This document shows, in pieces, positions 32,401 through 47,400 of a stretch of DNA of 64,000 nt; within the stretch, counting starts at the first letter, position 1, and each line of letters begins with the position of its first letter. Position numbers and translations under genes: made by a program. This stretch comes from Angiostrongylus vasorum (Eukaryota; Nematoda; Chromadorea; Rhabditida; Metastrongylidae), in contig JADANN010000462.1 in assembly GCA_018806985.1 (NCBI GenBank), positions 3,029,501-3,093,500 on the forward strand, written 5' to 3'. The notes beneath the pieces were generated by a model, which ran no database searches, was not told the origin of the DNA, and was given only the letters and a program-made list of their open reading frames with translations.

Positions 32401-35400
32401 AGAGCAACTAAAGATGACCTCACTGTCAAAATACTGTTCGTCAGTGAAATTTCTCAGGATCTTTTATCTGAAAGAAAAAATTACATGGACCTGCCTGGCA
32501 TAACTTTACGAATATCAAGTGAAGCACATATCTGGCGCCTTTCCACATCCCAGCAGAATACACGTGAACCTCAAAACAGGTGTTAATTCAAGGAACTGTA
32601 TAGCTACCAAAATTTGGAAAATGCAGCTGAAAAATGACCAAAATGGAGCTGTGACTCTTCTTGTTCACTTAATTTTAGCAATGGAAATAATAATTTAAAA
32701 AACTAACTTGAGACCTTTAGAATAAACACCGACCTCCCTCGTACCTCACCCAGACATTGTTTCCTTCTCTGTTAGATATGATATCTCTAATAATAACATC
32801 GTCTTCTGGCAAATAAAAAGAAGAAGAAAAGGAGAACTCTTCGTTGTTTAGATGATGAATCGATATACGCCCCTCTGAGTGACCTGTCCAAATTTGTCTG
32901 CTGTTCGCCTGGATGACAGCCATTGCGCATTTAATCGGAAACGGACTGTCCAAAGTTGCTAGTAGTACAACTGAATTTGATTCACTGAGTCGAAGAAGAA
33001 TTAACTGACGTTCCGTTACTATCAACAATATGTCAGATACAATTAGTTCGGGAGCGCGAATCTGAAACATCTCTGCGAACTTTGTACTAACAGTAAACAA
33101 TGGATAGTGTCTGTAAAACTCTCTCATTTAGAATGTTTTCCACTTTTTTTTTAATTTATGACGATCCGTCCTTCGCATTTACTGTTTGGATACCAGCACT
33201 CCTTGCATTCGGCTCGTCTCCTCGCACCCATCATGCGTGGAAGTTCCCCAACTTTTGCGTGTGAGTTCGGTTATTGCTTGAGGATTGTCGTCTTCTTTAT
33301 GAATGTCGTTGAATGCTGGTCGAGTTGATTCTTCCTAACTCCTGAGAAAGTCGAGCTAGAGCGTTTCCATTTGGATTGAAGATAGTGAACTTTTCCCAGG
33401 TAAATTTGCTAAGAATTTCCCAACCCTGGAGGGATGACAGGCTTGGTGAGTACGAGGTGGGGTAGAATCTGCACCGTGCACGTGATAATCGGCATCACCA
33501 CAATTGCACAGAATCATCTTTATCCAAACCTACACTCTTAAAAAATGGATAGTCGGCAAGAAAAGAAAAACCTCCAGACAGAAAATAAAAAAATAAAGAT
33601 CACTAAATGTGACTTACAATAGATGCACTGAGAGATGGTAAACGCAGTCGGGAAAGCTTGTGCAACGATGATGCGAAGACTGTTACTTCACCATCTTCAC
33701 TACACAACCAAACCATATCACGCACTCGACTTATAAATCTAGCAGGGGAGGGAGTTTCGATCACCTTCTGATCCAGCCATCCATATTGGGTACAACTCAT
33801 TACTGTTGTGTTTTTACCACACAGCCACAGCTGGGCCTCAAAATCATCTGGATCATCCATATCATCACCTATGTGGTACGAAAGGACACACGACGGTGGT
33901 AAACGTTCTGAATAACTTGAAAACTCCCTAATAAGCCTTTTTCAAACAGAAATTAGAGTTGTTGTTGAATACGCCGAAGAAAAAAGTTAGTTATTTCTTC
34001 GATTTTTTTGAAAATATCGAAAGCATTCAATCATATCATCGGCTTTTCTAATGCTGTTAAGAACTTGCGTCAAGTGTTTCAAGATCTGTATACTTAATTA
34101 TAGTTTGTAGTTTACCGATAATAATAGATAGCGATTTACTAATCACATACAGCTTGACCAAACCAACAGTTTAGAAATGTGAAATGTCATTAGCAAAATT
34201 TTTAGAACGTAGCAATGTTCGACATATGATCAAAAAACAGATTCGTTTTAATGCTACTGAAAAACTGCAATGCAAGCTAAGCTAACCCTCATATTCGCAA
34301 ACGTCAAGGATGTGTGTAAATTCGGGAGCAGAACAATATCCAACAAGTTGAGAAGAAGATGGTCTGTTATCCGGTAATGAATCCCAACAGTGAACCACTA
34401 GATCCAATATCGGTGATGGAATTAACACCTCCTGAATGTTAAACAGATTTAAGAGCAAAATGGGTCCACCTAGAAGTCTTATTCCAAAAGCTTGAAATAA
34501 TATATTATATTTATTAGATGAATGAACCTTGTCGCATCTTGATGAACGTCAATCGTTAAAAAGTACTTTATTTCCGAAAAAAACTCTTAGGCCACTATTT
34601 AGATATTACCTAATGTTTATTAACGATACGCACTACGGTCTAAAAGATTCTCTAACTTCAGCTTAGAAATAAAATGTAACGTGTAAAACAATCTGAGACA
34701 TAACTTTCGGCAACAGCAAAAGTCGTTCTAAACCGTTTCACAAAAATGGCTTCAAGAAACGCGAATGATCGCAAAAACGAGACGGAATAGTGCGCAAACA
34801 CTATGGACTTTGTGGATCAAAGACTAATTTTGCTGTTCGCTTTTGAAAAAGAAATGCATCGACATCAACAAACTTTTTTCAAAGAGCACGGTTTTATTAA
34901 AAGGTTAAGAGTTATCTTACTCAACTCAGAAAACTTCACGCGGTAGCTATCAAGATACTTGCTTACTTACTTGGATATTTGGACGACCCATTGTTTCCCC
35001 GGAGGCCTGGGGGTCAGCCTGGCCAAAGTCTGCCCCACGTCGTCAGGATCACAGACAGTCGCCGCCTTGCGGATCAGAGGGAGATTTACCACCATGCGAC
35101 TAATTGATACCAGGATGTTTCCTGATGGAAACGCCAGACTCCTTACCAGCTTGGGAGACGCCGCCGTGGGGATGAATCCTGCCAGCTGCAGATGGCAACC
35201 GGACACCCAGGAACATCTCCCACCCAGCCACGATGAGGCGGTAAACTGTTGAAACCGTTGGCTATCAAGATTTGTCAAATAAATTCAAAAAAACTGTTTC
35301 GACAACAAACACATTTCTGAACGTCTAAAGGAACAGAAAAAAAAGACAGACGTGTGGTAGAAACACAGGTCGTGAACCTTCCAAAAGACGTTCTTTCACA

Positions 35401-38400
35401 TGTTCCTCGCCTTCGAAAGGATGTTTCAGTGTGATCAACTCGTATAGAAACATACCATAAGAAAAGCAGTCAACCTGAAGTACAGCAAAAAATAAAAACT
35501 GTTAAAAAAGTACAATGGAATAAGGAAGTTCAAGCGTGGCATTCTGCTCCTTAGCAAGTATATTTCATAATTCTTGAAAAAGCAATGAAAACAAAGAATT
35601 AGTGCATTGCTAACCTTATGTGTGTACTCCTCCTCACCATTAAATCTGATTATCTCTGGCGCCATGAACCCTTCTGTGCCGCCAAAGCCCTTTGCTCCAC
35701 CTGACGGCATTACTGTACGGGAGATACCTAGAAAATGAACGCTCTCGTCTATAAACTAGACCCTTTTCCAGACTTCGGAAAACGACCGGGAAAGCAATGG
35801 ACAGTGGATGTAAAATGTACCATAGTCTCCAAGTTTGAGCAATACATCGAGCTGAGTGCTAAATGGCGGTGGAAATCTCCAGGCAAGCACATTTTCACTC
35901 TTCAAATCTCGATAAATTATGTGAGATGTGTGAAGGTACTCCAACGCTTTTGCTACTTGTACTGCTGAATCTCGGAAAACAGATAATCCTAGGCGAGCAC
36001 CACTCTTTCGGTGACTGATCAACAACTGATTAAGCGCTCCAAGTGGCGCCAATTCTACTATTAGAGACAAGGGTGAAATACAAACCCCAATAAGACAAAT
36101 GATATGCGGATGACGCAAACGGCTAAGAAGATTCAGCTCTTGACGTGAAGTACAGTAGGCTCGTGAAGCAAATTCCAGCGAGTCACGACGCCATTTGTCA
36201 GCTGCAGCCTTGAACACAAACCAAAATGAACATAGGAAAAAGAGTTTTCTGCTATATCTCCTCCAAATTTAGATTTTATATTAATTAGATAGACATTACT
36301 GTGATACATCACCTTGTAGGCTGCTAACGCCGTTGGTCTAGCACCTGGTCCCGGATCAACTGGTTCTAACATTTTTTGGGCGACTTCACATAACTCACCA
36401 CTTGGCAGTTTAACAGTTGCTCTGAAAACAAATCCAAAAGCGCCTCTTCCTAGCAAGCGACCACGTTTTACTTGATTAGACGATATGATGAGCGATGACT
36501 CAATGTCTACAAAAACCTGAAAACATGGTACATATATCACACTGTCCAGAACTTCACTTCTCGAGAAAATTAGTCGCAAAGTTATGTGACGTGTACCTAA
36601 GTATCGATGAGCCAGCCAGTTAACACATGTGCAAGTACGCCGAATCCCTTTGTGACGCTGTGTATTAGACTCAATGCATACGGCCCATTCTATTCCCAAA
36701 ATTCGAACGCTCATACTTCTCACTTTTCACTTCGGCTTTTAAACGTGTTTTGTTAAAAATCTGCGTTTTTTATATTTTACCTATCCTCGAACTTCTCAAA
36801 ATTTTTTCCGTGTTTTTGTAACATTTATAAAATTTGTGTGGTGAAAAAAACTAGTCTCTGAAAATGAAACTATCAATCCCTGGTAGTCGGTTTAATAATA
36901 AACTAGGTTTTCTACATTTTTTCTATTTCCATTTGTAATCAAGCACAATGGACGTCAAATTTGAACCAAAAGCGGCATTGTTCACGTTCTAAGACGCAAC
37001 ACATATTCACGTACTAGAATTTATAACCCTGATAAGAGGGGTTTACTAATACCTTCCGTAAGTTCGAAATGAGTTATGAAAGTGCACATATGAAGTGGTT
37101 CGTAATCGTCTCCAGTAAACTCTATGTCAATCCTAAGATTGCTAGGCGAAAAACTCGTGGGTACCTCGCCGAATTCAGTAGAAATAGACGCTCCATTCTC
37201 CTGGCAACGAAAAAAACTGGCGATAACTTTGGGGAATCCGACCTACATCAACAATCGGGATCACTGAAGTTGCATCAAGCATGGCACAATTTATCATGTG
37301 CTTTAAGGCAAGAACCTTTAGAAACCAAGTTTACGGAATAATACTTCTCCTTTAACAAAAGGGTATCTAACTTAATTTTCAAACTAAAATCGTCCGTATA
37401 ACCATTCGACTATGAACAAGAGTAGAGCTGATTCAACCGATATAAAGGAATTTTAAACTATTTCCTGTTAAATTACATTGATATTCCTTGCTTTTTGATA
37501 GCTAAACAAATGAACAGAAAGAAATGAGTCAGCACCGCATACCGATGCTCTAGTTCCACCGTGAGGTATATGACCAAAACAGTAAAAGAAACTACCGTTT
37601 CCGGAGCAACATCTCTCAAGCTGACGCCACGGTGAGAAGGACATTCGAGCCAACCATATTCGCGACATAAAAACAATTTATGAGTTGAACATGTTGGTTT
37701 GATAATCAATGGAATAATAATTATTTACCAGCTGAGGACAGAAAAGAAAGTCATGTCATGTCATTTAAGAAACATTTACAGGAACAGTAAAAACATTCGG
37801 AAAATAATTTGCAAACCTGCCAGCATGCACTCCTCGGCAGAAAAACAATTGATTTCATTTGAAATCGAGACATCACCAGATGTTTCTTTTGAGGGCGGCG
37901 CAGCTTTTAAGACATCGCTTGGTCCGTCACACCCACTGTAATATGAAGGCATAAGAAAAGTATGTAAGGACCAAGTGGATCAAAACAAAGAAATTGGCGA
38001 GACAAACCATGCAGCATCGTTACTCCTAGTGGTCTTAGTGTCACCATTTGCTGGTTGGATTTCTGCAGTAGCCTCGTAAGCACATTTAGGGCAAGGCACA
38101 AAACGGTTCACCAGTAAATCACCTTCCGATGAGTGCACAAATCGAGTACCTAGCGCTGGATACCAATCTTCGAGCAATGTGTCCATAAGATCGATCACTA
38201 ATGCGAGCAGTCTAGTCGAACCCTCACCTTCGGTGGACATAACTGTCTTAGAAGTGCCATCCAAAATGCTGATGCTCAGAGCAGGAAAAAGTGTTTCGAT
38301 AACAGCATACTGCTCAATTGGTAAAGTTCGCCATCTCTTCTGCTCATCTCGTGTACGAATATTTAGATGTGCGTAGTCCAAATCACGAATTTCCGTTTGT

Positions 38401-41400
38401 GAAAAGAACTGTTTGAGAAGAAAAACCGAATGACCTCCTATGATGAGCTCTATTCCGGTCTGCCAAACAATCCACTCAGCTTTTAAACGACTGTTGCAAA
38501 TCTGTTGTAAACGTTCAAAATTGTCGCACTCGCTTGTTGTAAACAAGCATTCCACAGCCCACATAACATTCTCATCACCAATAATTCTCGTAACCAGCCG
38601 ACTCCAGAAACCCGCTGGAATATAAGACATGGCATAGACACGACGAAGTTGCCTTTCTGGTTGGAAGGAAAACAAGAATACCGTCCCACTTGTGTCATTA
38701 GTGTACTTCTTCGGAGATGACGAAGGATGTTCGACGGACCTTTGCCACATCCCCATTGAACGAGTCACCGAGTGACGTGAGATGGCTGCCAGTTTGTTTG
38801 ATTGAACTGTCCACGAAGAAACCTTCGCAGATATTCTCACAGATGCTGTGGGGTAGTCAGCTCTAAGTTGATATTCATCAGGAAGAAGAGCTGGTACCAG
38901 AAGTCGACGACCCACACATGGCAATGCCAGTTCGCACTTTTGCAGAAGATCAAGCAGAGCACCACGAAGTGGTGGACCGGCGTCTATACAGCGAAATTTC
39001 TTCAACTGCGGTACCAAGGCGTCTTGAGATAGGATACCCGCTGCTTTATGAGGGGACCTCAATGCCACAACAGCTGCCAGATAATCAGCAAGCCATAGTG
39101 GATCTACAAAAATGAGTTCCCTCAACGAGGCATCAACAAAGTGAACGATTTCGCCACTATCATGGAGAAATGCACAAGCACCACGAAACTCTATATCGTC
39201 CCTGAAAGAGCGTCCAAATCTTCCACTCATTCGTTGTTGCGTACGTTCACGGAATTGTTCAGAAGTCATAATAGCCGAAGTTGAGTCTCGTCGCAATTCC
39301 ACGTGCAATTCGCGAATTACCTTTATCATAGCAACGTAGGCAGATGGAACTTGTTGGTCAAGAGCACGATCTTTCCCTATCCTAACTTCCCAAGATGAGT
39401 TGTAAATCACATTCAATAAATACTTTATATCACTTTTCGCCTTACTGTTAATGAGAAGGAGATCTACCACACGAGGAAGACCGTACTTATCGGCATCGAC
39501 CACCATAAAACGCGATCGAATTTTGTTCTCAACTTCCTCAATAAAGTTCTTTGGAAATTTCGTTGGATTTGAAGATATTTGATCGACATGAGTACCTACC
39601 AAAATAACACAAGCATTTGGAGCTCTAGCCTGAATGTTAATAAGCCATCGCTGAACATCGTAAAAAACAATATCTCCATCAGTTACCCTCCAAACAACAA
39701 TATAAAGCGCCCGACGAGTCAGGAAATAATGATGAGTTGAATGATACTCCCTTTGTCCTGTAAAATCCCAGGATGAATACATAACTGGACCAAGTGCAGC
39801 CTCTCCCCTTTGCTTTTTTGCCTCGTATTGCCATTCGGCGACGCGAATGCTCTCTCCCTGTAAAGAAAACGCCTATGCACAACACTCATTGCTTTAGCAC
39901 GTAACACAATCGTATTTATATGAACAGGAACCGGTTGGTCATGGGATTAGGTGGCAAACGCTGGTCAAACACAGACCAAAAGCGGCCATGTACGTGAACT
40001 AAGACAGGTTGATTTCCTGTGATAGGTATTCCTTCACTGTTGTGCTGAAGTAAATTATACGTTTTCCATATATATAATCACATTAATTCATATGCTCGTA
40101 GTCATGCTTTCGCGAATACAGATTGCCTCCTACACGTGGAATTAGTCAAAAAATTGCCATCAAGTGAGTGGAAAGTACACGGGACGTAGTTCGCGACACC
40201 CTCAACAAACAAGGGTCACGCCCTCTCTAGATGATTCCGAAAAACTGTCCGCCAAAACAGCAAAGCACTACGACAGGATCCGGAGAGCCACCACTGGATA
40301 CATTGCAAAAAATCTATGAACAAATGTGTACATTATTTGTGCACGCTCGCTCTATTCGGTGAACAAAACGAAAACAGATGATACAAGTGAGTTAATAAAA
40401 TCCTTGGAACAGAACAGATAATTAACATACCTGTAACACAGACTTCCTCTGAACCGCCTCTGAACGTAGACCTTCCCATAATTGACTTTTTCCAACGCCA
40501 TCGCCTCCCAAAATCAGAAGTCGAAGTTGATGGTAAGTCTTTGATCTGGAAGAAGTATAAAACTAAACAAATTCTACAGTCTAGGAAAAAATTGCACCTT
40601 TCTATTTCTCCGAGCCCAAGAAAGCTGCTGAAACATCTTCTTAGTCGAAACAAACAATGTTATTACAACATTCACTACCCAAGAACCCTTACCCATGACA
40701 ACGGATAATTGTTATGAATATGAAACGACGTCGACGCTCTCTACGTGTTCTTCGATAGCTCCTATGCGTTGCCCTATGCATTTCAAACACTTCCAAACTC
40801 TTGTGTGTGACGAGAAAGAAATTTCTCACCGTACAATTTCACAACTGTCAGTTTTTCTAGCCATTTCATACCACAATTATGCTCGTCATACCGATTGCCA
40901 ATCAAAAAGGATCCATTGTTAACCTTTATTTGCTGCCTACAATTTTTTCAGGGCAGGGTATGATGTGAAATACAACCACAACGATGCTCAGATTTTCGCA
41001 AAACTGGGACCCTGGGCCAGATCGAACCACGATTACCCTTTCCGGGGGCTCGCGTATTACGCACTGCACCACTGAAGTCCTTGCTGTGCATTTCTCTCAG
41101 GTAGTTTTCTACCTAACGCTGCCATCAGCAATCCATTATTGAAGCGATTAAAAAACTCAACGGTCTTTGCCTTAAGAATGAAAACGTTAAGCTGCCACGC
41201 TTGCTGTAATATTAGTGCTCCGGTAGTTCTTACACAAGTCATTCTCTATAAATTCTCATTTTCTATAGATCTGCTGCTAAACGAACCAAGCAGAGGGAGA
41301 AGAAGGTGCATCAAATGTTGGAAGCATCCTTGTTTACTTGCTTCAAAGATCACTATAAATACAGCACACTGCGAAAGTCGTGAGTTGCGACGATTATAAA

Positions 41401-44400
41401 CAGCACGTAAGAAGCATAGAGAGATAAAACATAAATCTCTCAGAGTTGATCAATCCCTGAGGGATGCGCCATGCATTCGACTTCATTCAGCGTAGTTTGG
41501 AAGTGATTGAATGCATATCTGACCTTTACAAAGACTGACGGTGACCCACCGATGTATTGAGTCAGTGCTGCAATCGTCTCATACGACAAGTCTAGTACCA
41601 ATTTGCCCACCCCGGAGTGATGAAAAGCATGGTGGATCAATCGTGGATCGATTCCACGCGTGTACTGCAGGGCGCCTCCAACCACTGCGCTACATGCGCC
41701 ATAACGTAAAAACACGTAACACACATAAAAAGCATAACGGTTTAAAATGGTGCCAGTGCAACAAATATTTTTTGGTTAGATTGTTCCAATAATAACCAAG
41801 AGGGAGGATTAATGGTGGAAGTTCTTGGTTTTAAAACTGTATGTAAAGACTGTAAATTGCAAAGCTTGCAGAAATACATTAGTTGTAATTGAATGTAAAA
41901 TATGTGAAAAAAGTGCACATGGAAAAGATTACTGATTGAAGAGTATTAGTTCAAAACAATTTCAACCCACTCTTCTAAAATGGTCTTCAGATGAGCAACT
42001 ATTTCGACGGTCTTGCAATTTTCCGTATTCACCATGGAATCGAGAGGCTCCTTTAGCTGACAACCTTTCAATGAAAGCGACCACAACCTATCAGAAATAG
42101 ACAATTAAGTGAAAAATATATATAGAAGGAAACACAGCACAAGACCATCCAAACAAGGACAAAAGAGGAAAAACAAAAGCAATCGAAGACGTACTTTGAC
42201 AGCATTCCAAGTTCAGGAGGTAGCATTTGAATCCGCTTGTTCTTTGCTAGATTCAGAACTGACAAGCTTGTGAGACGGGCAATATCGGCACTGATAGATT
42301 TCAATAAGTTACAGCTAGCATCCAAAACAGTCAGACCTCGGAACAATACCTAAATATCCTAGCTTAAAGAACGATGTTTTTTTCTAAACTTGTTGTGAAA
42401 CACGAAGAGATATCTCAAGTCATGCAACAACAGTACTTTGTTCTTGACACAGATAGGAACAGATTCCAATTGATTTGAACTGATATTCAACGTCTTCAGC
42501 CACTCCAAAGTGTCATGTCGTTTGTGATCACATGCCTCCTCTAGTCGAATATCAACAGGCTGATGTCGCGAGACGGAAAGAGAACGTTGTGATCGCACGG
42601 CTGATTTGGATCGGCTGCCTTAGAGAAAACGAGTGATTTCTGTTCTGTAACTGGTAAAATGACGGGCTCTAAACCATATGGCCATAGAGTAAAACTCACG
42701 ATTATATCTGATCGGGCTATTAGGACGACGAACTGGTATTGTATTCGAACCAACCGATGGCACTACAGCGTAACAAATCATGTGCAGTGAGGTGGGTCGT
42801 TCGAATGATTCCTAGGTTTATCACTAAGAACCTATGAATGTTACTGCTACTTCAGTATTTTCCCTTTAACAGAAGCCAAAAATCGTGTTGCCGAACAAGA
42901 CCCTCGCTACTTTCTCAGTGGAACCCATCGCCATACTACAGATGGTTTGTGCGCAAAACCAATAGGAAAGCAAAAAATTAGTTGGTAAATCCCAGAGAAT
43001 TTGTTCTTCAGAGTAAAAAAGTCGGTAAAGGAGCGTATAGATAGACTTGCTCGTTAGATACTTTATAAAAACATTTTGCAAAGAGCACACTGCAAATACT
43101 ATTTCTTACACCATTCTAAAGCCTACTTATTGTTTCATGATTTCCTTGACAATACCTTTAACAACATCTAATTTGCACTGAAATAATATTGACTAGAATG
43201 CTCTTACGGCCATGAAATAGTGCTGTTTCGCTCTATGAGTTGTAATGTGGAAATGATGACGAAAAAACAAATTCGAAATCTGATCAAGGCATGGGCCATG
43301 AATCGCTTCCCGATACACAATCTCCAATTGGTTTGCAAAGTTCCGCACCGGAAACATTAGATTTGACTCCGATGAAGATCACAGACTCCAAAAGCGGCTG
43401 ACAATAACCATGAGAAGGCGATAATCGACCCCTCAGAAAGCAATCCAGAGATGGTAAATCTCAACGTTAAGCAATTAACAATCGCACACTACTTCAAAGA
43501 CATTGGAAGGTGAAAGAGTTTGATAAATTTGTGCATATAAATCGATAGAACAACTACTAAACAAGAAAAAGCTGTTAATGAGACTTGAGTTTCCCGTTCT
43601 CGGGATGAAGACTGGACCGTAGACAACGAACGACAATGTCCATTGCAGTGGATATACCAATCGCGAGGAGCTTCTAGAAATCTCGTAAATCCCAGCTTTC
43701 ATCAAAAGGAGGTTTTAAGCACTATCTAGCAGTCTATAACCACCTATTAATCAAACGCAACTTTCTGAACACAGCGAAACGACCAAAGCAGAAAAAACCT
43801 ACAACGTTAATAAAATATACGTCATCGTAACATATGTACCTAGCAGCAGGTTGGGGGCGGAGTGGGGGCGGTGGTTAATAGTTTGGTCGTGTAGTAGAAG
43901 GAACAATTAAAGAAGTACCTCCAGCGGTTGCACTGGGAAAAATAAAATTATGAAACAAAATTCCTCCAATTTTTTCGAAAATGGACATAAACTAAGAGAA
44001 CCGTTTCAAATCGGTGACCCCCACTGCAATGATGCATATGTAAACCGTCCAGATGAACTGCATGATTTCATCTTTGTTCAGGAAAAAAGAAAACGTCAAA
44101 ACTAAGTATACCTACCCTGATCAAATTTCCAGAAAAGTCAAGGCTCCTAATGTGCGCAGGAATGCATTGAATTGGTGGAAGAGACGTCAGCTGATTTAAA
44201 CTAATATTTAGGTACAACAAGCGTGGGCAGGTACAAGCGAGACAAAACGGAAATAACTGGAACTGAAATTGTAAGTGTTATCTCTGTAACCAGGGGCTTT
44301 GTGAACTTCTTTTCTCTCACTGCACAATAATTAAAACTAACCTTGTTTGCAGAAAGATTCAATGTTATAAGAGTACTGGAAGAAGTCAAAGGGAAATGGG

Positions 44401-47400
44401 TCGAGAAGCTTTCGTCGATAACCTTAGAGAGATTGATTTCAAACTGCCATATATTTTGACGAATTAACTGTTTTGTAGTGACATTTTCAGGGTCTTCTAT
44501 AGCGTCATTCAAAGTGACTGAAAGAAAAACTAATTAGCTTCTAAAATTTCGTTAGAATACGACAGATAAACTCTATAACTGAATTGACTGCTAGCCACTT
44601 TCGTAAGACTGAACTTTCTGCTCCATCTTGCTCAATTTTGGAGTTTGCTGAGGCAAGATTTGGGTTGTTCAATGACTTACACGAAAAGCTCGTTATGGAA
44701 TAAGACGATGTCGAAGCAATAAGACACTCTTTGGATCAAGATGCAGGTTCTCATATTTGACTCTTTGCCTCTTCAGTCTTACAGTACGTAAGTTTCCAAA
44801 CAGTTTCAAGAAAACCACAATATTCAGCTTAAAAGTGTTTAATATTAAAAGGTTCGGAATAGTCCAACAGTTTTTTCAACAATTGTTCACCACTTTCCTT
44901 ATATTCTTATAGAACAGACTTCGATCTATCACTTTACGGGTATGGATAAATTCTAGGTGACACCATTTTAATTTGAAATTTTTTCAAAGATTTTAATTGT
45001 TAAAGATCTGCGAAAGGAATTCAAACTGCTAAACATTTTGGGGCAACAATTGCTGGCATAAACCTCAACTATGCATCCGGAGACATTCTCCTGGCCAAAG
45101 TCAATTTTGTTGTTCGAAATACGAACCTCGACAGAGCAAATGAAAGTAGATAGCTGAACCATTGGTGGCTTCCACTAAAAACCGAAACTTCTTAATAGTA
45201 GAACTGGAGAGCCTGTAGCCATCTACGGATTCTAGTGGCTTTTATAGCAACTGTCCACTGTTAAATTCTCTACGAGATGAAGTATAGTTGTTTAAAGTTG
45301 AAAGTCCAAACTACTTCGGGTCACGTGCACATTTATATCAACTCGCATTGCTAGAAAAGTGTTAAGCTATATAAAAAGTCCTACCGGCATCTACTTTAAC
45401 TGGACTGGTGGGTGTGAGAGCTTGTTGAATCCTACGTGATGTTCGACCTGTTCGTGTTGTAGTGTCGACCATCGGAAGGGAGGAAAGATAATTAGAAGAA
45501 ACATTGAGTTCTTTGAGTGAAGGACACAACCAAATAAATTCTGGCAGTTGAGTGAGACAATTTTGAGAAATATCGAGTACTGCTAGTTGAGGCAATGAAG
45601 ATAGAAACTGAAAATTAAGAACGATGATCAAATGTTATGTTGTTTGCACACTTTCGAATCCAGAAAAACGTTGAGTGACCGCTCACTTGAGGCGAAATAA
45701 ATTTTAGCCGATTTTGTTTCAGAATTACAGTTTCAATCGACGTAGACGTCACATAAAAACCAGGCATGTCTATCACAGAAATAAGATTTTCGGCAAGATT
45801 GAGAGATCTAAATGGTTAGGAATTAATTCTGTGGAGACAGAAAACTTAAGATGTATCCAACATCGCTCACCGAAGAGACGGCATTTGTAACAGAACTGAT
45901 GGGAAACTTTGAAGTCGATTACACGAAAGATCCACCCGTGTTATAGCAGCCAAGGACAACCTAAATGAATGAATAAGGAGACGAAATTGTGGGTGAAGAT
46001 GAAATCATTTTTGCAAGAAAAAAAGATACCTTGTTGTACGAAGACGAGGATTAACTTGAAGAGCGGCAGCTATGAACCAGTCCGACTGTAACGTTTCCAA
46101 TGAAGCGGAACCCCAATTAAGCATCGCAGGTCGTGAAGGACATAACGAAGAAGGCAAAAGATTTTGCCCCACATGGATCTTAACATAATTAACTGCCAAA
46201 ATATTCAGACTGATAATAAAATATAACAATAACACAGGAAAACCTTTTTGCTGTTACCAGCTTTGCATATAATTATTGCAAAAGCTAGGAAATTTATCCT
46301 ATATTCCGCAATACTGGGAACCATAGCTAACACATAACGTCCACGTGGGGTTTTAACGGCCGTACAGCTTGGGATGATGCCTTATTTGCATCTTTTACTG
46401 ACTTGCTAGTTTTTTAACAATAAGCTATGATTTTGCAGTAACTAAAAGACTCGAGGGAGTTTGAACACAGAGTTGTAGAGCAAACTTTCCTCCATCGCTA
46501 CTTTGGTAGAAGTAGTGAATATGGTCCTACCAACCCGTATGTTGCTATGGTGCATCATAGAAACACATTGCTGTTAGCATTTGAAAGCGTTCTCCTATTT
46601 ATGCTGTTTCGATATTTTTTTATGCCCGCACATTCCATACAACAACTATGATTAATTACAGCAATTAAAAATGAAATAACAGATAACTGCTGTTAAAGTT
46701 TATTTCTATGTCCATATGAACTCACTTTGTTGAGTTGATACGAGCCTTATATCATACTTCGTGTAATTTCCTATGTTTGATGAAATTAAGAATAATTTGG
46801 CATTCTAGGCAGCGGAGGAGAAAGTGGGTCGTAGAACCAGGGATTTATTACGATTGAGACAAAAAAATCGTCTTAATGCGGCAAAAGACCCACTTTCTCC
46901 GCCGCTGCTTAAAGTACCAAATTTATTCCCATTTTCATAAAGCAAAGGAAATTACACGAAGTACGATATTAGCCTCGCTTCGAGTCAATCAGTTCGTTAG
47001 GGACATGTAAATAAACATATAAATTATTCACGCTGAGGTTCATATACAGAATCGGTCTTTGGTGTTGTTAAATTACTGGTCAGTGAAGTAGTACGAAAAA
47101 GGGAACTTGTCACATGGTTTAGGTTTAATTTCAAGGACCCGCTCTGACACAAACCCTAAGGCGAAGAAGAACCATAATCGTTTAATAGATCAAGATAGAC
47201 ATTGATCTCCGTCCTAAGATAGGAACTGTCATGCTCCCTGAGTCGGTGCCCGCCAAAATACAAGTGGAGGACAAGCTATTTAAAGATTACAAAAACAAAA
47301 TACTGCGCAGCAAAACCAACAGCCGAAAAAGATAATGAGTCGAATGCAACTCATGTTGTGGTTAGTGTGTTGAAGCGATGCGTAAAACAACAGAAAATGA

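Larger units (their letters stand above)
29473..33868 (-). other. lrk-1: lrk-1 exons for the WD40-like C-terminus
   Basis: Exons 33618-33868 ([24 protein letters not shown]), ~32750-33110 ([29 protein letters not shown]), 30734-30927 ([14 protein letters not shown]), 29851-29944 and 29473-29708 ([15 protein letters not shown]). Each gives the beta-strand pattern of the degenerate WD40 ring of LRRKs, in which 'VW.G..DG.I' style blades recur. At least one blade between 32750 and 30927 was not confidently found; a candidate at 31090-31300 was rejected. The protein ends IWRTEEWV, with the TGA at 29475-29473. Confidence 0.85.
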
